From the NCBI GenBank assembly GCA_964354155.1, contig CAYGYG010000026.1, positions 1-38,979 on the forward strand: a stretch of DNA of 38,979 nucleotides, in the 5' to 3' direction. This DNA is from CAYGYG01 sp964354155 (GTDB lineage Bacteria; Hydrothermota; Tepidihabitantia; SM23-42; CAYGYG01). The notes under the pieces were generated by a model, which saw only the letters and a list, made by a program, of their open reading frames with translations, did not search any database and was not told where the DNA came from. Shown piece after piece: positions 31,888 to 38,979 of the stretch. How positions within the stretch are numbered: position 1 is the stretch's first letter; each line of letters begins with the position of its first letter. A program made the position numbers and the translations under genes.

Positions 31888-32814
31888 TTACCAGTCAAGG
31901 GTTGATTCGAGCGCACGGAAGGTGTCACCATCCAGGCGCCGTTCCAAATACGGTATAATGCGCGGAACCCTGTCGAGGTACTTGGCAATATCCTTTCGCT
32001 TGAATTCCGTGTGCATCAGGCACAATCGGACAAACAGACTTCTGGCGTTGACGAGATCTTTGTTCCTGGATCGACCGCATAGGTCGTCCGAGGAAATGCC
32101 GGTGATGTCCGTTATCTTGCGTGCGATCTCCTCCAGTGACCGGTTCTTCCGAACAACCTCTTCTCGTGCGGTCGCTTCCCCCGTCTTGTGTTTTGCTTCT
32201 TCGACGAACTCCTCGTCGCCCAGGAATCGCTGGTCGGTCACTGAGTAGAAATCATCAACCCTCTTTTTATCAATCCATTCAGCCACAAAAGCCTTGTAAG
32301 CGGGGACCGATTTGCGGACGCTAGTGCCGAACTGATTCAACACGAAGCTGGTATCGACCAATGAACTGGTTTCCAATCCGAGATAGATCCTGTGACTGCT
32401 CCACTTGTATTCTGAGGGTTCGTCGACGATACCGGCGCGGACCGGATTCAGATGAATGTAGCGCACGAGATTGAGGAGGTAGTCATCCCGGTCGCAGACG
32501 ATGGCTTTGTACCTCCCTTGAAACACATGTCCGACCGTCCGGTATTTTCTATTGAAACCCTGAGTATACGATTGGACCAATCCTTGCATTATGCGGGACA
32601 GGGGGTGAGTGGGCGTTTCAATCAGAAAATGGAAATGATTCCGCATGAGCGTGAAGGCGTAGAGAACAAAGCCATAAGTGCGCTTGTATTCCCCGAGCTT
32701 TCTCATCAGTCTCTCGCGATCCGAAGAGTCGGAGAAGATTGGCTCTTTTCGATTGCCCCGACACATTACGTGATAGAAGGCACCGGGGAATTCAATGCGA
32801 GGTTTCCTTGCCAT
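31888..32814 (-). CDS. REP-associated tyrosine transposase (IS200-like Y1)
   Basis: 308 residues from the ATG at 32814 (MARKPRIEFPGAFYHVMCRG); an ATG at 32832 lies in the -10 box and is rejected. Seen: the HUH motif in LMRNHFHFLIETP, GAFYHVMCRGN, MQGLVQSYTQGFNRKYRTVG, then VFQGRYKAIVCDRDDYLLNL and RYIHLNPVRAGIVD with its catalytic Tyr candidate, plus a C-terminal helical domain. Family knowledge: single-strand transposase that acts on hairpin ends. It appears intact. Confidence 0.93.
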   Translation of the reverse strand: MARKPRIEFPGAFYHVMCRGNRKEPIFSDSSDRERLMRKLGEYKRTYGFVLYAFTLMRNHFHFLIETPTHPLSRIMQGLVQSYTQGFNRKYRTVGHVFQGRYKAIVCDRDDYLLNLVRYIHLNPVRAGIVDEPSEYKWSSHRIYLGLETSSLVDTSFVLNQFGTSVRKSVPAYKAFVAEWIDKKRVDDFYSVTDQRFLGDEEFVEEAKHKTGEATAREEVVRKNRSLEEIARKITDITGISSDDLCGRSRNKDLVNARSLFVRLCLMHTEFKRKDIAKYLDRVPRIIPYLERRLDGDTFRALESTLDW

Positions 32815-32830
32815 TTGGATACGGACTAGC

Positions 32831-32858
32831 ATTATAGCTACTGTTCGAGTTTTGTCAA
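32831..32858 (-). promoter_or_regulatory. Transposase promoter
   Basis: Minus strand: TTGACA (32858-32853), a 16-bp spacer, TATAAT (32836-32831), placed just inside the inverted repeat. The leader is about ten bases without a Shine-Dalgarno. Confidence 0.75.
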
Positions 32859-32897
32859 ACAGTAGTTATTTCTATTTTTCAGCCTGACCCCGGAGGC

Positions 32898-35339
32898 TTA
32901 CTCTTCCTCGCCCTCGAACTCGTCTATCCCTTCTTCGCCCTCGCGCTTTGGCTTGTAGTTATTGAAGTTATAATTGAGGGCGAGCATCACCACCGGCGAC
33001 TTGCGGAATCCCTCGCTGTGCGAATAGAAACCCGGACCTTCGGACGTCGACTCGAACTTAGCCGTTCCGAGGATATCACGAACCTGGAGGGTGGCGGTCA
33101 GTGCCCCCTTTATTAGTTCCTGCCTTACCGCGGCATTGGTAATCATGAATCCTTCACGCCGGCCTTGAGCTGTGACGGTCGGACTATTGTAGATGCCATT
33201 GATCTGCAAGCGAGTCGAAGGCCCAACCCGGAAGGTATTGTTGGCCCGGATGCTCCAGTTATTGCTTTCCTGGGAAAAGGGTTCTCCGTACAATCGTCCT
33301 TCCACCCGGTAGTCGTAGAGGTTGCCGGTGAGACTCAGGTTAAACCATCGTAAGAGGTCCAGTTCCAGCATCAACTCAGCGCCGTACGTATAGTCGGTCC
33401 CGACGTTTTCACTCGAATGCAGAATGACGTTCGATTGATAGACGCTGCGGACGTGCTCGATCTTGTTGTGGGTCTGGCGATAATAGGTTTCTAAGGAGAC
33501 GAGATTCCGGCCGAAACGCTTCTGCGCCGCCAGGTCATAGGCGTCGATGAACTCCGGCATGAGGGCGGGATTGCCGCGCTGTACGTTGTAGGCATCGGAC
33601 CAGGTCAGAAATGGTTGCAGGTCGAAATCTCTGGGCCGCCGGATCCGCCGAGCGTAACTGGCCATGAGCTGCAGGCGTGCCGGCAGTTCGTATGAGCCAT
33701 GAACCGTCGGGAAGAAGTCAATCCGGTCGAGTTTGAACCCCCCGGTTTCGCCGATCAGCATCATCTCGCGAAAGGTGTACTCGCCCCGCAGCCCGCCTTG
33801 ATAGCCAAGTCTACGCCACTCGCCAGCGTAGGTCGCGTACGCCGCGTGCACATCGTGGGTGTATTCAACGGAGTGGCTGTAGGCCGACTGGAAAACATAA
33901 CGGCCGGAGAGGGTATCATAGCTCGAGGTTTCGAGAGCGTTCTCGGTGCGGTCTATGTTGCTTTGATAGCCGGCTTCCAGTCGGTGTCCGGGCCCCAGCG
34001 GACGGTCGTAGTCGACGTTCAGACGCACGCGCGAACGGGGCCCGCCTTCGGTGGATTGATGGCCGCTGGTTACGGTCCCGAAGGCGTCGAGCAGTTCGGT
34101 GAGCGATTGTTCGTCGCCTTCATGTCGTGAGGCGGTGGCCCGGGCCATCAGCTTGTGTTCCTTGATTTCAAAATTGTGTTGATAATCACCGGTCAGGGAG
34201 TAGCTATTGCCCCCATGTTCCTCGCTATTCCGGCTGACCTGGCGTTCGTAGCCGTCCAGCGGCGTGGTCCAGGTTTCGAAGTCGAGGGTCGACGAGTGGG
34301 TCATCCCCCGGTCGCGGTACTCGCCCCCGAGACTGGCAATGTCATTGGGACTCGGGTAAAAGTCAACGCCGCCTTTGAGGCCGTAGAAACGTCCGCCCCA
34401 ACTTGACGTACCGCGGGAACGAATCAATGTTGTGGTATCGCCGCTTGAAGTCTGGCTCTCGGTCTCGGAACGGCCTGGGAAATTGTTGTTGTTATAGTCG
34501 ACCCCGAAGTGGGTTTGAGAGCGGCCGGCTCGGTAGTTAATGAGGAAATCCGTGCCGTACTTGTCATCAAGCCCGCCTTTCAGGTTTACCGTGCCGCTCA
34601 GCCCGCCCCCTTGGTTCTTCTTGGTGATGACGTTGATAATCCCGGAGGCCCCGGTTGGATCGTATTTAGCCGAAGGGTTGGTGATGATCTCGATGTTCTC
34701 AATAGTGCTGGCCGGTATCTGCTGGAGCGCATCGCTGGGTTCAAGCAGGGTGGGCCGGCTGTCGATCAGCACCGTAAAATTCGTACTGCCGCGCAGGCTG
34801 ACGTTGCCCTCGACGTCGACGCTCACCGAGGGCACATTTTCCAGTACGTCGACGGCGGTGCCCGAAGTGCTCGTGTAACTCTTACTGACATTGATCACTT
34901 TTTTGTCGATTTTGAAAGTGATCGCCGGTTTTTCGGCGGTAACCCGGGTTTCATCCAGACGAACTGCAACCTGTTCCAGTTGGATTGTGCCGACGTGGAG
35001 GTCAGGCCGATCCGGATCTACCATCAGGGGACGCGTCTGCATCGAGAAACCAATGAAGGTGATCCTGAGTGAATAGCGGCCGGGCTTGATGCCGCTGAGG
35101 CGAAAATACCCGTTGCCCTGGGTGCTGGTGCCTGTCACCATCGTCTTTCCATCTTGCTCAAGCACAACGATGCTCGCGTATTCAATGGGTCGTTGATTTT
35201 GCGCCTCGACCACGCGGCCCGTGATGGTGCCGCGCCGGGGCCGACCCTCTTCCGGGTCCTGAGAATGCCCCAGAATCAGCGCGGCGAGGACAGCCGGTAA
35301 CGCCGCCATCGCCCGAATACCCCGGTACTGGAAGTGCAT
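32898..35339 (-). CDS. TonB-dependent outer-membrane receptor with carboxypeptidase-like N-domain
   Basis: 813 residues. Seen: a signal region, then a CarboxypepD_reg domain (GTITGRVVEAQNQRPIEYAS, IKPGRYSLRITFIGF), a plug (TAVDVLENVPSVSVDVEGNV, SLRGSTNFTVLIDSRPT, IEIITNPSAKYDPTGASGII) and a C-terminal beta barrel ending in YNFNNYKPKREGE plus an acidic tail. Matches the OMP_b-brl_3 type of receptor. Family knowledge: energised import of an unidentified nutrient such as a peptide, siderophore or glycan. Its presence argues for an outer membrane. The acidic end after the barrel (EEGIDEFEGEEE) is unusual. No clear promoter was seen upstream. Confidence 0.9.
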   Translation of the reverse strand: MHFQYRGIRAMAALPAVLAALILGHSQDPEEGRPRRGTITGRVVEAQNQRPIEYASIVVLEQDGKTMVTGTSTQGNGYFRLSGIKPGRYSLRITFIGFSMQTRPLMVDPDRPDLHVGTIQLEQVAVRLDETRVTAEKPAITFKIDKKVINVSKSYTSTSGTAVDVLENVPSVSVDVEGNVSLRGSTNFTVLIDSRPTLLEPSDALQQIPASTIENIEIITNPSAKYDPTGASGIINVITKKNQGGGLSGTVNLKGGLDDKYGTDFLINYRAGRSQTHFGVDYNNNNFPGRSETESQTSSGDTTTLIRSRGTSSWGGRFYGLKGGVDFYPSPNDIASLGGEYRDRGMTHSSTLDFETWTTPLDGYERQVSRNSEEHGGNSYSLTGDYQHNFEIKEHKLMARATASRHEGDEQSLTELLDAFGTVTSGHQSTEGGPRSRVRLNVDYDRPLGPGHRLEAGYQSNIDRTENALETSSYDTLSGRYVFQSAYSHSVEYTHDVHAAYATYAGEWRRLGYQGGLRGEYTFREMMLIGETGGFKLDRIDFFPTVHGSYELPARLQLMASYARRIRRPRDFDLQPFLTWSDAYNVQRGNPALMPEFIDAYDLAAQKRFGRNLVSLETYYRQTHNKIEHVRSVYQSNVILHSSENVGTDYTYGAELMLELDLLRWFNLSLTGNLYDYRVEGRLYGEPFSQESNNWSIRANNTFRVGPSTRLQINGIYNSPTVTAQGRREGFMITNAAVRQELIKGALTATLQVRDILGTAKFESTSEGPGFYSHSEGFRKSPVVMLALNYNFNNYKPKREGEEGIDEFEGEEE

Positions 35340-35449
35340 CTACTTGCCCACTGTATCTATTGGACGTCGACCAGCGACTATTGGTTTAGTGATCAAACGC
35401 TCGTTGTTCGCAAGCGAGAGTTAAGTCTGGGCTGCGGTGCATCTGGGGC

Positions 35450-35477
35450 TTGACATGTTGGTGGTTCGTGCTAAAAT
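35450..35477 (+). promoter_or_regulatory. Promoter of the tandem UGA-containing C25 genes
   Basis: TTGACA at 35450-35455, a 16-bp spacer, TAAAAT at 35472-35477. The GTG at 35483 lies five bases beyond the box (leaderless option); an ATG at 35537 with AAGGGGAG upstream is the alternative. Confidence 0.7.
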
Positions 35478-35482
35478 AGCAG

Positions 35483-36967
35483 GTGAGCTTTCGATCCGTT
35501 AGACAATGGTTGGTTTCGGGCAAGGGGAGTCGATCAATGCTGAGTTTTGCCCTAGCCGCTTACCTGGGCAGTCCTAGCATTCTACCGGCCCAGTATTTGA
35601 TTACGCGGCCGGAATCATTGATGAACAATGGTGCCGACTACCTGGTTGTCACTCACAATAGTTTCACCGCGCAAGCGAACCGATTGTGTCGCCTGCGCGA
35701 TAGTCTTGGTTTGCGCGTCAAGATGGCGGAAGTTGGTCTCGTGTATCAGAATTTCCTTACTTCAAGACCGCGTGCCGATCGGATCAAAGCCTTTCTGCAT
35801 CGTGTTTACGATTACTGGAATCCAAGACCGCAGTACGTGCTGTTAGTTGGCGATGCCAATCGGACCGACACAGCCCGTGACTATCTGCCGTCCAAGCTTT
35901 TTCCGAAATTCAGTTACCCTTATGCTTTCGGCGGAACTCAGCATGCCAGTGACAACTGGTACGCTGAGCTGGCCGACAGCAATTATGTTCCAGATATCAT
36001 GATTGGTCGTTTGCCGGTGAGTACGGCCGCCTCGGCCGACTCAGTCGTCAACAAGATCGTCCGCTATGAAACGACGCCGCCCTCGGGTCAGTGGCTGAAG
36101 ACGGTGCTGGTCGACATATCTGAAGATATGGTTAGCTATGCCAACCAGTATCGTACCCTCTATTTCCGACCGGCCGGTGATTCAGTTATCGAAGTATATT
36201 GGCGGAACGTATCAAACCCGACAAGTGATTCGCTGAGGCGGCGAACCATCCAGGCTCTTAATCAGGGGGTGGTCTTGGTCTTCCCGGTATGCCATGGCGC
36301 TGAAATAGCTTGGGCCTGCAGCCGGGGATACACGCTTTTTGACTCATCCGACATTTACCGATTGACCAATACCAGTTATCCGACCAGTTTTGGCTGGGGT
36401 TGAGGTGAGGCATATTTTGACGATCCGGTGCGGAGTTGTCTCCAAGAACTACTCTTAGTGGCCGGCGGTCGAGGCCTTGTCGCCGGCGGCGGACCTAATC
36501 CCTGTGGTGCTTTGCCAGGGAATGATTATTTAGAGCAGCAGTTTTTGAAGAATATCTATAACCGAAAGCAGAGGATTCTAGGTCAAATCATATTTCAGGC
36601 CAAGGATTCGGTGATCCGGCGATACGTGAATGACCCCGAATACGGACCGGCGGTTCTCTATACCCTGTTCGGTGACCCGGCGCTGCGCCTCAAATATCCT
36701 CAGTTGCAGCTCGAAGAGACGTTCCGGAGCGCAAGCCAGGCACAGATCGAGATCCATCCTAATCCGTTCAGTACTTCAGCTGTTATCAGGGCCAAGGCCA
36801 ATCTGACCGTCTACAATGTCTGCGGCGAGAAGGTCAGCGAAATAGCGGTCAATGGTTTGTACCGATGGCGAAGAAAGGACGGCAAAGGCAGGATACTGCC
36901 TGCCGGCATATATTTCGTTCGATGGGCGGAAGGAACTTCGGCCACGAAGGTTGTGATCTTACAGTAA
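35483..36967 (+). CDS. Gingipain-like C25 peptidase with in-frame UGA at the catalytic Cys position (putative selenoprotein), copy 1
   Basis: A 495-codon frame interrupted only by TGA at 36401-36403 (codon 307). Before it: a signal segment (FALAAYLGSPSILPA), QYLITRPESLMNNGADYLVV, YVLLVGDANRTDTARDYLP, IMIGRLPVST and His271 in VCHGAEIAW. After it, in the same frame: GEAYFDDPVRSCLQELLL, VLYTLFGDPALRLKYP and a CTD (PNPFSTSAVIRAK, LTVYNVCGEK, GIYFVRWAE). C25 enzymes carry Cys in the SC-x-x-G-x-F context, just where the TGA stands, 36 residues after His. The start may instead be ATG 35537, where a Shine-Dalgarno fits. If read with selenocysteine the product is a secreted selenoprotease; if not, it is split and inactive. 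Confidence 0.75.
36401..36440 (+). promoter_or_regulatory. Candidate SECIS hairpin, copy 1
   Basis: Directly after the TGA: stem GACGA TCCG (36419-36427) with CGGA (36431-36434) and TTGTC side (36436-36440), one bulged G (36435) and apex GTG, the whole containing GGTG. The GGT apex lies about 24 bases past the TGA, within the usual range of bacterial SECIS loops. Energy and SelB binding were not computed. Confidence 0.5.
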
Positions 36968-37023
36968 ATGCAGCCACAGCAATCGCCGATCTCGATTAGG
37001 GTCTTTGACACAGGAGGTCAAGA

Positions 37024-38445
37024 ATGATGAGGATTCTCATGGCGATGGCCATTTTGATCAGTGCTGGTTCGGTTTCGGCTCAGTATCTGATCACGCGGCC
37101 GGAATCATTGATGAACAACGGTGCCGACTATCTGGTTATCACCCACAACAGCTTCACGACGCAAGCGAACCGATTATGTCGCCTGCGTGACAGTCTTGGC
37201 TTACGCGTGAAGATGGCAGAAGTTGATCTCGTGTATCAGAATTTCCTTACTTCAAGGCCGCGCGCCGACCGGATCAAAGCGTTTTTGCACCAGGTATACA
37301 ACGCGTGGAATCCGAGGCCGCAGTATGTGCTGTTGGTGGGGGATGCCAACCGGACCGACACGACCCGTGATTATCTGCCCTCCAAGCTTTTTCCCAAATT
37401 CAGCTACCCCTATTCCTACGGAGGCAGCTATCATGCGAGTGACAACTGGTATGCCGAGTTGGCCGACAGCAACTATATTCCAGACATCATGATCGGGCGC
37501 TTACCGGTGAGCACGGCGGCCTCGGCCGACTCGGTGGTCAGCAAGATCATCCGCTATGAAACGACCCCGCCTTCAGGTCAGTGGCTCAGAACGGTGTGCA
37601 TGGATGCTTCCAACGACCGGGAACGCTACGCCGTTGACTATGACACGGCTTTCTTTACCCCGGCCCGTGACTCAATCATCCGCATCTACGAGCGGATCAC
37701 CGGCAACACATCCCGGACCAGGACGATTCAGGCTTTCAACCAGGGCGTGATTCTCATGCTGGCGGTGTCTCATGGTGCCCAGATATCATGGGAAGGCAGC
37801 ATGGGCTATACTCTGTTTCACTCAAGCGACATTGCCCAACTGACAAATGCTAACTACGCAGTCTGCATGGGTCGCGGCTGAGGCACCGGGTATTTCGACG
37901 ATCCCGGTCGGGATTGTATCGAAGAGCTTCTGATGAAAAACGGGACCCGGGGAACAATCGCCGGCATGGCGACCAGCACCTGCGGCACAGCAACCGGATG
38001 TCACTACTTCACCCGCGCCTGCTTGAATGACATTTATCGGAACGGCGATCGGATTCTGGGCCGGGTTGTGTTCAATGCCAAGGCCTATGTTATTCCGCGT
38101 TTTGCTCAGGATACTCTTTACGGCCCCTCCGTGCTCTATACTTTGTTCGGGGATCCAGCCTTGAGGCTCAAGTATCCGCTGACTCGAGTCCGGGAAGATC
38201 CCGGTCGGAATCTTGAGAGAAGCTTGAGGGCTACGCCGAATCCATTTTTCGGCTCGACATGGATAAGGGCCCGGGGGCAGCTTACGGTCTATAACAGCAG
38301 CGGCCGGAAAGTTGCCGAAATGTCGGTGCCGGAAGTACTCCGCTGGCTTGGGCAAGACGCGCATGGCCGCAAGCTTCCCGCCGGAGTATATTTCCTGAAA
38401 GAAAGAGAAGGCGGGGCGACCGCTAAGGTCACGATTCTCAACTGA
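37024..38445 (+). CDS. Gingipain-like C25 peptidase with in-frame UGA at the catalytic Cys position (putative selenoprotein), copy 2
   Basis: A 474-codon frame with TGA at 37879-37881 (codon 286). Before it: signal MMRILMAMAILISAGSVSA, QYLITRPESLMNNGADYLVI, LLVGDANRTDTTRDYLP, His250 in VSHGAQISW and TNANYAVCMGRG. After it: GTGYFDDPGRDCIEELLM, the strand TRGTIAGMATS, YTLFGDPALRLKYP and a CTD (TPNPFFGSTWIRA, GVYFLKEREGG). The N-terminal ~190 residues are nearly identical to copy 1; the rest has diverged strongly, yet the TGA position is kept. AGGAGG (37012-37017) precedes the start; it lies 56 bases after copy 1 and probably in the same operon. Confidence 0.78.
37879..37924 (+). promoter_or_regulatory. 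Candidate SECIS hairpin, copy 2
   Basis: Stem ACGATCCC (37898-37905) pairs with GGGATTGT (37910-37917), eight pairs including one G-U, apex GGTC (37906-37909). After a two-base bulge (AT, 37918-37919), TTTCG (37893-37897) pairs with CGAAG (37920-37924). GGTC is also the apex of the E. coli fdhF SECIS (AGGUCU). Confidence 0.58.
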
Positions 38446-38469
38446 TATCAGTACATACGAGACTTGTGA

Positions 38470-38498
38470 TAGGGCGATTTCGATCGCCCTATTTTTTT
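38470..38498 (+). terminator. Rho-independent terminator after the C25 pair
   Basis: Stem TAGGGCGAT (38470-38478) / ATCGCCCTA (38483-38491) with loop TTCG, followed by seven T. Strong and canonical. Confidence 0.95.
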
Positions 38499-38624
38499 GG
38501 ACCGGTCTGGGTCACTAAATGCCGTCGTTTCAAATGGTTGTACAATCGGTGGCCGTTGTCCGGCCCGGACGGGCAAGGAATCGCCGCCCAGGGTAAGTAG
38601 TTGGTTTATTAGTGAAAATAGTAT

Positions 38625-38652
38625 TTGACTTTTCCAAGATTTCATGTATATT
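38625..38652 (+). promoter_or_regulatory. Candidate promoter of tuf
   Basis: TTGACT at 38625-38630, a 16-bp spacer and TATATT at 38647-38652. It would give a leader of about 210 nt before the GTG at 38871. Confidence 0.6.
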
Positions 38653-38775
38653 TAACATCTTGGATTTTTAACGCGTATTGAGGGTGGGCGAATGACAGCG
38701 AACGAATGTGACGAATATCGCTTGGATTATTCCGGGTTTCTTTATTCGTGCAATTCGTAATTCGCCTTTTTTGTC

Positions 38776-38848
38776 ATTTAGGTATTTAGGTTTTAGGTAT
38801 TTAGGTATTTTAGGCATGTAGGTACTTTAGGTATTTAGGCATTTTAGT
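38776..38848 (+). repeat. A/T-rich tandem repeat in the tuf leader
   Basis: About five units of the type TTTAGGTATTTAGG (15-17 bp period), with small changes such as TTTAGGCATGTAGG and TTTAGGCATTTTAG. It lies between the putative promoter and the Shine-Dalgarno, an unusual place. The remainder of 38499-38775 shows no feature apart from the promoter. Confidence 0.8.
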
Positions 38849-38870
38849 TATCAGTTATCAAGGAGGATCT

Positions 38871-38979
38871 GTGGCCAAAGCGAAGTTTGAGAGGAAGAAG
38901 CCGCACGTCAACGTAGGTACGATCGGGCACGTTGATCACGGCAAGACGGTATTAACCGCGGCCATCACGAAGGCGTTAT
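38871..38979 (+). CDS. tuf: Elongation factor Tu, 5' part (cut by the window end)
   Basis: 36 complete codons from GTG 38871: VAKAKFERKKPHVNVGTIGH with the P-loop GHVDHGKT at 19-26 and TAAITKAL. Diagnostic for EF-Tu. Position 27 is Val where most EF-Tu have Thr (GHVDHGKTTL). AAGGAGG is seven bases upstream. Function: GTP-dependent delivery of aminoacyl-tRNA to the ribosome. Confidence 0.95.
   Translation, partial: MAKAKFERKKPHVNVGTIGHVDHGKTVLTAAITKAL

Larger units (their letters stand above)
31848..32891 (-). mobile_element. REP-associated (Y1) transposable element with 28-bp perfect inverted repeats
   Basis: Bases 31848-31875 (GGGGTCAGGCTGAAAAATAG then AAATAACT) are repeated exactly in inverse orientation at 32864-32891. 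The pair brackets a single transposase gene and its promoter. The left end abuts the MFS start codon, and the right end lies six bases from the TonB stop. Outermost bases are GGGG/CCCC, as seen in other TGACCCC-ended elements of this kind. No target-site duplication is evident. Confidence 0.8.

Noticed and set aside
35483..36967. Simple pseudogene by nonsense mutation
   Set aside because: The neighbour has the TGA in the same column while flanking residues diverged, and both downstream halves keep frame and conserved motifs.
35483..38445. Genetic code change (UGA = Trp/Gly) to explain the TGA codons
   Set aside because: TGA ends several intact genes in the window (ybeY, hicB, cheR, COG2403 gene), and no other gene has an in-frame TGA.

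Overview
The window reads like a chromosomal segment of an uncultured, free-living bacterium of the WOR-3/Stahlbacteria or wider FCB type. This placement is an inference from gene content: many exported proteins end in a Por-secretion/FlgD-like C-terminal sorting domain (CTD), several peptidases are gingipain-like, and there is a TonB receptor, a PPDK and a COG2403 protein. No 16S rRNA is present to fix the taxonomy.

Layout. 1-8750 (+): exported CTD proteins, namely a partial FG-GAP protein, an Asp-box protein, a subtilase and a Tat-exported nitroreductase-like protein, followed by a small EF-Tu-domain-II-like protein. They are interrupted by a HEPN/MNT pair on the minus strand and by two orphan CTD remnants. 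8742-15129 (-): a phoH - pgpH - ybeY - two CNNM/CorC genes - recO operon with a decayed TPR remnant at its end. 15237-19924 (-): a Cys-type C25 peptidase homologue, a PflX-like radical SAM protein, an M28 peptidase with CTD, and tRNA-Lys(UUU). 20080-26496 (+): cheR-TPR, a structured non-coding stretch, the COG2403 gene and ppdK, with a half-size EamA gene on the minus strand. 26528-35339 (-): a HAMP-adenylate/guanylate cyclase with a 24-codon upstream ORF, an FAD oxidoreductase, hicBA, an MFS transporter, a REP-type (Y1) transposase bounded by 28-bp perfect inverted repeats, and a TonB receptor. 35483-38445 (+): two tandem gingipain-like genes, then a terminator and the start of tuf.

Main discovery. 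Both tandem C25 genes are split by one in-frame TGA at the same alignment position. That TGA falls where the catalytic cysteine of the family belongs: the spacing from the conserved His is 36 residues in both genes, exactly the His-Cys spacing of the Cys-type homologue at 15237-16898. Reading continues in the same frame into the rest of the peptidase and the CTD, a hairpin with a GGU-containing apex lies just downstream of each TGA, and TGA is used as a normal stop elsewhere in the window. The simplest reading is that both are secreted gingipain-like selenoproteins with catalytic selenocysteine.

Second theme. Sixteen promoters can be read by eye as TTGAC(A/T)-spacer-TATAAT. Fourteen have a spacer of exactly 16 bp, and about half lie so close to the start codon that the mRNA should be leaderless or nearly so. 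Other genes carry strong AGGAGG sites, so both initiation modes seem to coexist.
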